From: Phycisphaeraceae bacterium
GTDB lineage: Bacteria > Planctomycetota > Phycisphaerae > Phycisphaerales > Phycisphaeraceae
Direction of reading: 5' to 3'
NCBI GenBank assembly: GCA_016763955.1
Contig: JAESSU010000345.1
Coordinates: forward strand, 1-12,411
Length of the DNA: 12,411 nucleotides
Shown here: positions 1 through 7,351 of the stretch, piece by piece
Numbering within the stretch: the first letter of the stretch is position 1
Layout of the letters: each line of letters starts with the position of its first letter
Notes under the pieces: generated by a model
Database searches by the model: none
The model's input: only the letters and a program-made list of their open reading frames with translations
Told to the model about the DNA's origin: nothing
Program-made: the position numbers and the translations under genes

Positions 1-38
1 AAGGTGAACACCAACTGGAAATCACTGCTACGGCTTAA
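1..38 (+). CDS. 3' end of an unidentified protein (partial)
   Basis: Frame 3 is open from the window edge and ends in TAA at 36-38. It reads GEHQLEITATA. The alternating hydrophobic/polar pattern would fit a final beta strand, for example of a secreted beta-sandwich or glycoside-hydrolase-type protein, but eleven residues identify nothing. It would run towards the minus-strand esterase that ends at 84, leaving a 45-base convergent gap. Frame 2 has an early stop (TGA at 5-7). Frame 1 is also open at this edge, so the assignment is tentative. Confidence 0.35.
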   Translation, partial: GEHQLEITATA

Positions 39-83
39 TCTCATATAGAAAAAGCCCTTGATTCGTGATTTAGAAACATTGGG

Positions 84-1214
84 TTAAGGTAAAATTTGCA
101 GTTTCTCTTGTTTAATCAAATCAGAGAGTTTTGCAATAAAGACATCTGCTTGTCGCCTTAAGCCCAAGTCGTTGGGATGCAAGCCATCCACAGTGCCATC
201 ACTGTCATCACCGAGCATGCCTTCGTTAGATAAAAAATATATGTTCTTAATACCTTCCGCAACAAGCTTGTTAAAAATGGCATATAAAACTTTACCCTTG
301 GCAGTAGGGTGAATCCCAAGATAGCTCATATCTTCAACCAGTAAGATCGGCACCTGCGGACGGCGTTGATGCAAATCCCGAATGAAGGGTTCTGCATGTT
401 CTTTGACTCTAGCTAGAGGCATATTCCAAAGGTTATCTAGAATATAAAGAGACGTATCGAGTTCAGCGAACAACGGGGCGAGTTCAGAATCCATCCGCCC
501 ATTACCTGAAAACCCAAGGTTAATCACTGGCATTCCAAACCGCCGGCCGATCATGGCTGTCGCAGACATTCCCGGACGTGAGGCACAAGCACCTTGTGTG
601 ATAGAAGTGCCATACACCACGATTGGTTTTTGTTTTTCACTGGCAGCTAGCGTAGGCAGCATCAAAGACTTGTTTTTATCAATCCCAATTTCAAGCGATC
701 TCACACCGTTATACAACGGCAAGTACAACATGAATTCGTGAGTCATCGCAGGTGCTGAAAGTGTTGCGGTATTGGTTACACCTCTGGGCTTACCCGCAAA
801 ATTCCAAATATACTGCCATTTTCCTGCTGCATTTTTTGTATACAAGTCAATACCACTAACACCTGTTGCGGGCATGTGGCCCATGCTCAAATTTTTCTTA
901 GTGAGCCTCCAGCGAACCTTGACCGACTTGGCATTCGTATGAAAACGAACATACATTCCCGAGCTGTCACGGCTCAGACTCCAGACTGGTGGGCGAACGA
1001 TCTCTTTCGCTTTAGCGGGAAGTCGATCGTAGTAAGACGCTGTATCCTGCCAGCCTTTACCAAAAAGGGGAAGCAACTTGCCGTCGTACCAGACAATTTT
1101 CCCATCCGGATCAGCAACGCCCTTTTCAGGCAAAATCACATCAGTATCAGCAGCCTTTACCGTCAAAGAGAACAACAATAATAGTAAGGCTGTCAGTGTA
1201 TGATTTAATTTCAT
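84..1214 (-). CDS. Secreted SGNH/GDSL-family esterase with N-terminal GxDLY domain
   Basis: Predicted exported serine esterase of 376 residues, probably removing acyl or acetyl groups from a carbohydrate; the real substrate is not visible. Residues 1-21 form a signal peptide (MKLNHT, a Leu-rich core, then VKA before ADT). An N-terminal beta domain of about 30-190 carries GIDLY at 121-125, the hallmark of the GxDLY domain that precedes GDSL lipase type 3 domains. The hydrolase part has block I GTSITQG (202-208, nucleophile Ser204), block II NLGFSGNGR (232-240), block III LDNLWNM (259-265) and block V DGLHP (343-347, Asp343/His346). The start at 1214 is preferred over the in-frame start at 1283: it has an AGGAG site 7 bases upstream (1222-1226), and the signal peptide begins there. 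The longer start would add 23 unrelated residues. It is divergent from the pst operon and probably belongs functionally with genes to its left. Confidence 0.88.
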   Translation of the reverse strand: MKLNHTLTALLLLLFSLTVKAADTDVILPEKGVADPDGKIVWYDGKLLPLFGKGWQDTASYYDRLPAKAKEIVRPPVWSLSRDSSGMYVRFHTNAKSVKVRWRLTKKNLSMGHMPATGVSGIDLYTKNAAGKWQYIWNFAGKPRGVTNTATLSAPAMTHEFMLYLPLYNGVRSLEIGIDKNKSLMLPTLAASEKQKPIVVYGTSITQGACASRPGMSATAMIGRRFGMPVINLGFSGNGRMDSELAPLFAELDTSLYILDNLWNMPLARVKEHAEPFIRDLHQRRPQVPILLVEDMSYLGIHPTAKGKVLYAIFNKLVAEGIKNIYFLSNEGMLGDDSDGTVDGLHPNDLGLRRQADVFIAKLSDLIKQEKLQILP

Positions 1215-1274
1215 AAAAAAACTCCTGTCACGAGGAAAAATGAGCAAAACAATCTGCATGCAACTGTCGTTGTA

Positions 1275-1280
1275 ATTATA
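1275..1280 (-). promoter_or_regulatory. Candidate -10 element for the SGNH esterase gene
   Basis: On the minus strand this reads TATAAT, a perfect sigma70 -10 hexamer, 60 bases upstream of the esterase start at 1214. No good -35 hexamer sits at 16-18 bases. The best nearby TTG-containing hexamers are too close, so the promoter may depend on an activator. Confidence 0.35.
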
Positions 1281-1362
1281 CACCCTGATTTTTCAACAAG
1301 GCATCAGTCGTCTAAATATCGTATCCGTTTTTAAGTACAGGCTAAGAACGTCTTTTGCCGTT

Positions 1363-1395
1363 TCTCATGCTAACGATTTCATAACACAATATTAT
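1363..1395 (+). promoter_or_regulatory. Candidate promoter region of the pst operon
   Basis: A TATTAT -10-like hexamer lies at 1390-1395, about 100 bases before pstS. No recognisable -35 box precedes it. Instead there are two imperfect TCTCAT/TTTCAT elements (1363-1368 and 1377-1382) where a PhoB-type activator would bind. Their 14-base periodicity does not match the 11-base period of enterobacterial Pho boxes, so the Pho assignment is weak. The rest of the 283-base divergent gap (1215-1497) shows nothing else convincing. Confidence 0.22.
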
Positions 1396-1497
1396 GGGTT
1401 CTGGATTAAAAAGATGGAATAATCTGCATCCCGTGTTCCTTAGTTAGTAAGATAAAGCACTTCAATTGAATTCCAATAGAATCTGAGGATCAAAACA

Positions 1498-2358
1498 ATG
1501 TCCAAAAAAATGACCTACATCGCATTACTCCAACTCACAATCATTTCTATAAGCATGATTCTTAGCGGCTGCGACAAACATGAAAATGCCAAGGCATCAG
1601 AAATACCGCAGCTTCAAGGCAAGCTAATCCTCACCGGCTCAAGCACGGTCGCTCCCTTGGCCAACGAAATTGCAAAACGATTTGAAGCCCAGCATCCGGG
1701 CGTGCGTATTGACGTGCAAACAGGCGGTTCGTCACGTGGAATTGCGGATAGCAGACGTGGCACAGCGGACATCGGCATGGCTTCACGCGCACTCAAATCT
1801 TCAGAATCCGATCTAACCGCACACACCATTGCAATGGATGGCGTGGGCATGATTCTACATCAGGACAATCCTATTAAATCGCTAACAGATAAACAAATTC
1901 TAGACATCTACACAGGAAAAATCACCCACTGGTCAAAGCTCGGCGGGACAGATAACCCCATCACAGTGATCAACAAAGCTGAAGGCCGTGCAACGCTGGA
2001 AGTCTTTTTACATTACTTCAAAATTAAGAATGAAAATATCAAGCCCAGCATAATCATCGGTGAAAACCAACAAGCCATTCGCACGGTAGCCGGTGATCCT
2101 AATGCCATCGGCTACGTCTCAATTGGAACGGCTGATTATGAAGCGTCCCATGGAATTCCCATCCGCTTGTTACCCATCAATGGCATAAAAGCAACCGTGG
2201 CCAATGTCCGCAAAGGTGTCTTCCCAATGTCTCGTCCACTGAACCTCGTGACCCATGGCAAGATATCCCCCCTTGCTGCTGCGTTCATTGCGTTTGCAAG
2301 TTCATCACAAATCAATGACCTCGTGGAGGCACAGTATTTTGTCCCGATTGCCCAGTGA
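1498..2358 (+). CDS. pstS: Phosphate ABC transporter substrate-binding lipoprotein PstS
   Basis: Periplasmic receptor of the high-affinity phosphate importer, delivering phosphate to PstCA. The 286-residue product starts with a lipoprotein signal: a Lys-containing n-region, a hydrophobic core and lipobox LSGC with Cys25 as the acylation site. Typical PstS ligand-loop motifs follow: GSSTVAP (47-53), TGGSSRGI (75-82) and ADIGMASR (90-97). The length fits the shorter PstS class. The ATG has a GAGGA site 8 bases upstream (1485-1489). It is the first gene of the operon and overlaps pstC by 20 bases. Arsenate is a structural analogue that PstS proteins discriminate against. Arsenic-type genes lie nearby, so the selectivity of this copy is an open question. 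Confidence 0.93.
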   Translation: MSKKMTYIALLQLTIISISMILSGCDKHENAKASEIPQLQGKLILTGSSTVAPLANEIAKRFEAQHPGVRIDVQTGGSSRGIADSRRGTADIGMASRALKSSESDLTAHTIAMDGVGMILHQDNPIKSLTDKQILDIYTGKITHWSKLGGTDNPITVINKAEGRATLEVFLHYFKIKNENIKPSIIIGENQQAIRTVAGDPNAIGYVSIGTADYEASHGIPIRLLPINGIKATVANVRKGVFPMSRPLNLVTHGKISPLAAAFIAFASSSQINDLVEAQYFVPIAQ

Positions 2359-3205
2359 TACACCACTTAAATGGGGCCTTCGGATCATTGCCGCTATCGC
2401 GGGCACGATCGTGTTATTAATTGTGCTGTTCCTTGTCATCGAAGCCATACCAGCCTTACAAACAGTTGGGTTAAAACGGTTTTTTACAGATCCATCATGG
2501 CACCCTGCAGGGGGCACAGAGGCTGGCACATTCAACCTAATCCCCATGCTCGTAGGCACGATTTTAGTCACAGCCGGAGCCATCCTAATTGCTGCGCCCC
2601 TGGGAATCGCATCAGCACTATTTTGCCAATACTACGCACCCTTACGACTGGGCAAGCTTTACCGACACTTAATTGAGCTGCTCGCGGGAATCCCCTCAGT
2701 GGTGTACGGATTCTGGGGATTGGTCGTATTAGCCCCGCTGATTCGTCAGTGGCAACCCCCGGGACAAAGCCTGCTCACTGCGATCTTAATTTTAGCATTG
2801 ATGATTCTGCCCACGGTGATGTTGCTCAGCGAATCGACACTAAGAAGCGTGTCTCACTCCTATATTCAAGCAGCAAATGCACTGGGCTTATCGCGTTGGG
2901 CAATCATTCAATCTGTTGTATTACCCACAGCTCGCGGGGGCATCATCACTGCGGTGCTATTAGGCGCAGGCCGCGCAGTCGGCGAGACCATGGCAGTCCT
3001 GATGGTTGCAGGCAATGTCGTGCAAATGCCTGACAATCTTTTTGCGCCCGTGCGCACCATCACCGCCAACATTGCCCTAGAGCTTGGTTATGCAATGGAC
3101 CATCACCGCAGCGCACTTTTTGTCACAGGCCTAATGCTCATGGCAATCATTGTGATGCTCGTCGGATTTGCCCACTGGATCAACAAGGGGCATGTGTATG
3201 ACTAA
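2339..3205 (+). CDS. pstC: Phosphate ABC transporter permease PstC
   Basis: Inner-membrane permease that pairs with PstA to form the phosphate channel. From TTG 2339 the product has 288 residues. The first membrane segment is at about 14-37, followed by the periplasmic loop with WHPAGGTEAGTFNLIPML typical of PstC. The cytoplasmic EAA loop (ALGLSRW, around 180) contacts PstB, and GRAVGET (211-217) is diagnostic. I chose TTG 2339 because TGGAGG (2324-2329) lies 9 bases upstream. ATG 2315 and ATG 2255 are in frame but have no ribosome-binding site, and they would add residues encoded deep inside pstS. The gene overlaps the pstS end by 20 bases and the pstA start by 8, indicating coupled translation. 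Confidence 0.9.
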   Translation: MSRLPSDTPLKWGLRIIAAIAGTIVLLIVLFLVIEAIPALQTVGLKRFFTDPSWHPAGGTEAGTFNLIPMLVGTILVTAGAILIAAPLGIASALFCQYYAPLRLGKLYRHLIELLAGIPSVVYGFWGLVVLAPLIRQWQPPGQSLLTAILILALMILPTVMLLSESTLRSVSHSYIQAANALGLSRWAIIQSVVLPTARGGIITAVLLGAGRAVGETMAVLMVAGNVVQMPDNLFAPVRTITANIALELGYAMDHHRSALFVTGLMLMAIIVMLVGFAHWINKGHVYD

Positions 3206-4037
3206 CTGGACAAATCGCATCGCAACCGTGCTAATGTGGTTCACTGCACTCTTGGTCACGAGCGTGTTTCTGTGGATCATCACCGATCTGTTGCGTCAGG
3301 GCATAACCCATCTATCGTGGGAATTTTTGGTGACCGCTCCAAGTGATGCCGGACGCAGCGGCGGGATTGGGCCGATCCTTATTTCGACACTTTTAATCCT
3401 TGGCGTGTGCCTGCTAACGAGCGTGCCAATTGGTGTCCCTACTGCAATCTTGCTTGCCGAATTTTCTCGAAAGGGTCACTGGTTTGGACGACTCATTCGC
3501 AGCTCATTAGATGTACTTGCGGGCGTGCCTTCCATTGTTTTTGGTTTATTTGGCAACGCTTTTTTCTGTTTCTATTTAGGCATGGGATTTTCAATTCTAA
3601 GTGGCGGATTAACCCTTTCATGTATGGTGCTTCCGCTATTGATTCGATCCACCGAAGAAGGCTTGCGTAGCGTGCCTGATGATTACAGACAAGCTGCCAC
3701 GGCATTAGGGCTCAGTGATGCGGCTACGTTATGGCGAATCATCTTACCCGCGGCAACGCCGGGCCTAATCGTTGGACTCATCTTAAGCATAAGCCGCGCC
3801 CTAGCAGAGACTGCGGCATTACTATTTACCAGTGGATATGCAGATCGCATGCCCCAATCACTAATGGATTCTGGCCGATCACTGTCGATTCATATCTATG
3901 ATCTTGCAATGAATGTCCCCGGCGGAGAAGCCCAAGCATACGCCACGGCAATGGTTCTTATTGCACTACTTTTAATCATCAACGTGGCGACAAGCTGGGC
4001 AAGCACCCGATGGCTACATGGGAGAATTTCTCTATGA
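3198..4037 (+). CDS. pstA: Phosphate ABC transporter permease PstA
   Basis: Second permease subunit of the Pst phosphate importer, 279 residues. It shows the PstA layout of an N-terminal membrane anchor, a periplasmic loop (LTAPSDAGRSGGIGP-like region), membrane helices, the EAA loop TALGLSDAATLWRIILP, and the SRALAETAALLFTSG segment that is near-diagnostic for PstA. The ATG at 3198 overlaps the pstC stop as ATGACTAA and has AAGGGG 7 bases upstream (3185-3190). The in-frame ATGs at 3168 and 3192 are worse placed relative to that site. The 3' end overlaps the pstB start by 4 bases (ATGA). Confidence 0.92.
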   Translation: MTNWTNRIATVLMWFTALLVTSVFLWIITDLLRQGITHLSWEFLVTAPSDAGRSGGIGPILISTLLILGVCLLTSVPIGVPTAILLAEFSRKGHWFGRLIRSSLDVLAGVPSIVFGLFGNAFFCFYLGMGFSILSGGLTLSCMVLPLLIRSTEEGLRSVPDDYRQAATALGLSDAATLWRIILPAATPGLIVGLILSISRALAETAALLFTSGYADRMPQSLMDSGRSLSIHIYDLAMNVPGGEAQAYATAMVLIALLLIINVATSWASTRWLHGRISL

Positions 4038-4870
4038 CAACATCACCACTAATCACACAAACCATTCGTCCTTGGGCGAATCGCGAGCCTTGCTGCAAAA
4101 CACAATTGCCCCACATCACAACAACGAATCTTTCCGTAAGCTACAACGGCAAGCTTGCGATTGACCATGTTAATTTGCCCATTAATCGAGGCTGCATCAC
4201 CACCATCATCGGCCCATCAGGCTGTGGCAAGAGTACGTTTTTATCCTGCCTAAACCGAATGACAGACCTGGCGACCCATTGCAAAGTCTCCGGCAGCATC
4301 GCGTTTAATGATACGGACATCACAAACCCTAAAATCAATCTCATTGCCTTACGAAGACAAATTGGAATGAACTTTCAACGTCCTAATCCACCCCCCCTTT
4401 CAATCCAAAAAAATCTCACCTTCCCTTTAAAACAACATGGCATCAAACGCAAAGCTGACCGCGTAGCTAAAGCACAAACAATCCTTCGACGTGTGGGATT
4501 ATGGGATGAAGTCAAAGACAGACTTCAAACACCTGCACTGCGTCTGTCCGGCGGGCAACAGCAAAGACTTTGCATTGCTCGAGCATTAGTGCTTTCACCA
4601 GAAGTTTTACTCTTAGACGAACCTTGTAGTGCGTTGGACCCTATCGCCAGCGGCGTGGTTGAAGACCTTATCACGTCACTGCGAGGCCAATACACCGTGG
4701 TCGTGGTGACGCACAATCTCGCACAAGCAAGGCGGATTGCGGATAATGTTGCCATGTTCTGGATGCTAGGCCAAGCAGGCACGATCATCGAACATAGCCC
4801 GGTAGCACCCATGTTTGAGTCTCCTCAAAATGAAATCACCGCTGCGTACTTACGCGGCGAGCGTGGCTAA
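4034..4870 (+). CDS. pstB: Phosphate ABC transporter ATP-binding protein PstB
   Basis: Cytoplasmic ATPase driving PstSCA phosphate import, 278 residues. It has Walker A GPSGCGKST (60-68), the Q-loop Gln115 in NFQRPNP, signature LSGGQ (171-175), Walker B LLLDEP (192-197, Glu196) and switch His227 in VTHNLAQ. The FWMLGQAG and ESPQNEITAAYLRG segments near the end resemble the PstB C-terminus. Two oddities stand out. An N-terminal extension of about 27 residues includes a CC pair (20-21). The post-Q-loop segment reads PNPPPLSIQKN where PstB proteins normally read PNPFPMSIYDN, and it is encoded by a C7 run at 4391-4397. The start ATG 4034 overlaps the pstA stop and has GGGAGA (4020-4025) 8 bases upstream. 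Confidence 0.92.
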   Translation: MTTSPLITQTIRPWANREPCCKTQLPHITTTNLSVSYNGKLAIDHVNLPINRGCITTIIGPSGCGKSTFLSCLNRMTDLATHCKVSGSIAFNDTDITNPKINLIALRRQIGMNFQRPNPPPLSIQKNLTFPLKQHGIKRKADRVAKAQTILRRVGLWDEVKDRLQTPALRLSGGQQQRLCIARALVLSPEVLLLDEPCSALDPIASGVVEDLITSLRGQYTVVVVTHNLAQARRIADNVAMFWMLGQAGTIIEHSPVAPMFESPQNEITAAYLRGERG

Positions 4871-4891
4871 CAATCGACACGAGATACAACA

Positions 4892-6526
4892 ATGGCAATC
4901 ATTTTCCCAACCTCCCCCCCGACAAAAAACACACACACGGATTGGACCCGAAAAATTCGGATCGGATCAATTATCATCACTGTTTTTTGTTTAATCGCTA
5001 TCACACGATTTTTACCCCTAGGGCAGATCGTTACGGTATTGGAAACTGCGATTCAAAACATGGGCTTCTGGGGGCCGATCCTCTTTGCACTGCTTTATGT
5101 TATTTCAACAGTGATGATGTTGCCCGGCGCTGCATTGACCCTAGCCATTGGCGGGATTTTTGGCTTAACATGGGGAACCGCGATCGTGTCCGTCGGCTCA
5201 ACGGTAGGTGCTGCGTTTTCGTTTTTAATTAGCCGTTATGCGGCACGTCGTGTGATTGAGAGGAAGCTCAAAAGATTCCATCAATTTCAAGCCGTGGACA
5301 CTGCGATTCGTGATGGCGGATGGAAGATTGTTGTTTTGTTGCGACTTTCACCTGCCGTACCTTTTAATCTCCAGAACTATCTTTATGGTTTAACTGCTAT
5401 TAAATTTTGGCCCTGCGTGATGGCCAGTTGGCTTGCCATGCTTCCGGGGACCTTTATGTATGTCTATCTGGGACATGCCGGACTTGCGAGCGTGTCTAAG
5501 GCAACTCGGACACCTGTTCAGTGGGCGATGCTTGTTTTAGGATTAGCTGCGACGATTGCAGTGACTGTATACATCACTCGCCTTGCACGAAATGCGATGC
5601 AAAAACAAACGACTAAGATACAACCCAAAACCGAACCTTCAATTGAGCAAAGTCTTCATATGCCAAATCATACATCCAAGCCGTTAATGACTGCCGTTTA
5701 TCTTTTTGTCGCGATTGGAGCCTTGATCGCAACAGGGTGTGCCTACATGAATCAAGGTGCATTAAAAGGACTCTTTGGCCCCCCTCCCGTGGTGATGAGC
5801 GAATCATATCACAAGCAAACAAATGGGCAGACCTTTAATCACCATGCCTTTGATCAACTGCTCAAACAATATGTCAATGACAAGGGGGGTGTTGATTATC
5901 AAGGTTTGCAGACTCAGCGAAAAGCCTTGCAAGACTACATTGCGCAAATTGGCACCGCTGCGTTTAACACGATGGGACGTGACGAAAAACTGGCTTTACT
6001 AATCAATAGCTACAACGCTTTTACCCTTGAGTTAATACTTGACCATTGGGATCAAGGGCAACTCAAATCGATCAAAGATATTGCGTCCGCTAAACGATGG
6101 AATCAAGTGCGATGGGAAGTGGCGGGCATGACTTTATCCCTTAGCCAAATCGAGCATCAACAGATTCGACCTCATTTTATTGAGCCGCGGATTCACTTTG
6201 CCCTAGTCTGTGCTGCGGTGGGTTGTCCGCCTTTACGCAATGAAGCTTACACGGGCAATTTGCTTCAAAAGCAGCTCACCCCACAAGCAGAATATGTCCA
6301 TGCACATGCCCGATGGTATCGCCTAGCAGATGACCAAAAAACCATTGGCCTGACACAACTTTACAACTGGTATGGCAGTGATTTTAAACAATTTTCTGGC
6401 TCGATTCTAAATTTTGCAGCTCAATTCGATCCCAAACTCAAACACAAAATTAAATCAGGCAACACACCTATCATCCAATGGCTCGACTATGATTGGACGC
6501 TAAATTCACAGAAAAATATTGATTGA
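4892..6526 (+). CDS. Fusion protein: TVP38/TMEM64 (VTT) membrane domain plus DUF547 domain
   Basis: A 544-residue two-part protein. Residues about 22-235 form a TVP38/TMEM64-type (VTT, DedA-superfamily-related) membrane domain, with LPGAALTLAIGGIFG (77-91), the RYAAR region (115-119), LRLSPAVPFNLQNYLYGLT (150-168) and MLPGTFMYVYLGHAG (183-197). A charged linker (232-265) leads to a new hydrophobic segment (267-283) ending IATGC, which looks like a lipobox with Cys283. After that comes a DUF547 domain with INSYNAF (371-377), SLSQIEHQQIRPHFIEPR (416-433) and FALVCAAVGCPPLR (436-449). VTT proteins move or scramble lipids or small solutes; the function of DUF547 is unknown. Internal ATGs at 5660 and 5687 could start a separate DUF547 lipoprotein but have only weak ribosome-binding sites. 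The gene follows pstB by 21 bases and overlaps the glycosyltransferase by 1 base. A C7 run (4914-4920) sits in codons 8-10. Confidence 0.85.
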   Translation: MAIIFPTSPPTKNTHTDWTRKIRIGSIIITVFCLIAITRFLPLGQIVTVLETAIQNMGFWGPILFALLYVISTVMMLPGAALTLAIGGIFGLTWGTAIVSVGSTVGAAFSFLISRYAARRVIERKLKRFHQFQAVDTAIRDGGWKIVVLLRLSPAVPFNLQNYLYGLTAIKFWPCVMASWLAMLPGTFMYVYLGHAGLASVSKATRTPVQWAMLVLGLAATIAVTVYITRLARNAMQKQTTKIQPKTEPSIEQSLHMPNHTSKPLMTAVYLFVAIGALIATGCAYMNQGALKGLFGPPPVVMSESYHKQTNGQTFNHHAFDQLLKQYVNDKGGVDYQGLQTQRKALQDYIAQIGTAAFNTMGRDEKLALLINSYNAFTLELILDHWDQGQLKSIKDIASAKRWNQVRWEVAGMTLSLSQIEHQQIRPHFIEPRIHFALVCAAVGCPPLRNEAYTGNLLQKQLTPQAEYVHAHARWYRLADDQKTIGLTQLYNWYGSDFKQFSGSILNFAAQFDPKLKHKIKSGNTPIIQWLDYDWTLNSQKNID

Positions 6527-7230
6527 TGCGCATCAAGGCACAGACAATTAGAGATGATTCACAATCAACAAGCCCTCCGCTGCTTAGCATCATCATCCCT
6601 GCGCTAAATGAAGCGAACCCTCTTTCAAAAGCGATCCGCTCCGCACAGCAATGTCCAAATGTTCAAATCATTGTGGCCGATGGCGGGTGCACAGACAACA
6701 CCCTTGAGATTGCTCAAGCACATGATGCGCAAGTGGTGCATTCACCGCCAGGCCGAGGCATTCAACAACGGGCCGGAGCAGAGTTAGCCAAGGCAGATGT
6801 GCTCCTTTTTTTACATGCGGATACGTGTTTGCCTTTGGATTACGACAAACACATTCATCCTATTTTAGAGATGCCCCAAACCGTTGCAGGTGCGTTTAGA
6901 CTTGCGTTTGATCACGCCTCATTTTCATTGCGTCTCATTGCATGGGGAGCTAACATGCGCTCACGTTTGCGAAACCTTCCCTATGGTGATCAGGCAATTT
7001 TTTTAACGCGAAAAACCTATGATCATATCGGAGGCATTAAGCCCATTGCGATCATGGAGGATTATGATTTTATCCAGAGACTTCGCTTGCAAGGGCGCAT
7101 TCGCATTGCATCTAAAGCGGTCATCACATCCCCGCGTAAATACATCAACCAAGGCCACTGGCAGACGGTCCTAAAACACCAGCAAATGATCCATGCATGG
7201 CAGGCATCGGATTCAAATAACGCTATTTAA
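6526..7230 (+). CDS. Family 2 glycosyltransferase, TIGR04283 (arsenosugar-type) family
   Basis: GT-A fold glycosyltransferase of 234 residues, without membrane segments. It shows IIPALNEA (23-30), the nucleotide-binding IIVADGG (48-54), GRGIQQRAGA (77-86), LLFLHADT (93-100, the DxD-like metal site), LPYGDQAIF (151-159) and MEDYDF (177-182). This combination matches the compact family annotated as 'TIGR04283 family arsenosugar biosynthesis glycosyltransferase'. That name rests largely on genome neighbourhood with arsenic-methylating and radical SAM enzymes, so the real acceptor is uncertain. The ATG at 6526 overlaps the upstream stop (TGATG). No separate Shine-Dalgarno is evident, so translation probably depends on coupling. 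A TTG one codon earlier is also in frame. It is the last gene of the pst operon. Confidence 0.85.
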   Translation: MRIKAQTIRDDSQSTSPPLLSIIIPALNEANPLSKAIRSAQQCPNVQIIVADGGCTDNTLEIAQAHDAQVVHSPPGRGIQQRAGAELAKADVLLFLHADTCLPLDYDKHIHPILEMPQTVAGAFRLAFDHASFSLRLIAWGANMRSRLRNLPYGDQAIFLTRKTYDHIGGIKPIAIMEDYDFIQRLRLQGRIRIASKAVITSPRKYINQGHWQTVLKHQQMIHAWQASDSNNAI

Positions 7231-7251
7231 AGCATTTTTCAAAATGATCTG

Positions 7252-7320
7252 CCCCCCCCGGAAGTTCCCCGGAACTTATCTAGGCACACTTCCTACTGCT
7301 TTTTCTAAAAGTCGGGGGGG
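7252..7320. repeat. C-run/G-run inverted structure with inner hairpin between convergent genes
   Basis: A run of 8 C (7252-7259) can pair with a run of 7 G (7314-7320), enclosing about 54 bases. Inside, AAGTTC (7262-7267) and GAACTT (7272-7277) form a perfect 6-bp stem with a CCCG loop. A competing pairing is possible between GTTCCCC (7264-7270) and GGGGAAC (7317-7323). It lies in the 121-base gap between the ends of the pst operon and the dapA-like gene. There is no U-tract after any of these stems, so it is not a classic intrinsic terminator. It could be a terminator of another kind or a degenerate repeat element. Confidence 0.45.
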
Positions 7321-7351
7321 AACCAGGGGCAATGGATGACCGCTCTGTGAT

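Noticed and set aside
876..1181. 101-residue + strand open frame opposite the SGNH esterase
   Set aside because: Antisense shadow of a well-supported gene; no ribosome site or recognisable motif.
1363..1384. Canonical PhoB box upstream of pstS
   Set aside because: The two CAT-containing elements are 14 bases apart and poorly matched; an 11-base repeat of CTGTCAT-like units is absent.
5660..6526. Separate DUF547 lipoprotein gene starting at internal ATG 5660 or 5687
   Set aside because: The frame is open from 4892 without interruption and neither internal ATG has a convincing ribosome site, so it is annotated as one fusion gene and the alternative is kept as a finding.
7231..7351. Classic bidirectional intrinsic terminator
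   Set aside because: Stems exist, but no run of T follows on either strand, so it is listed as an inverted structure only.
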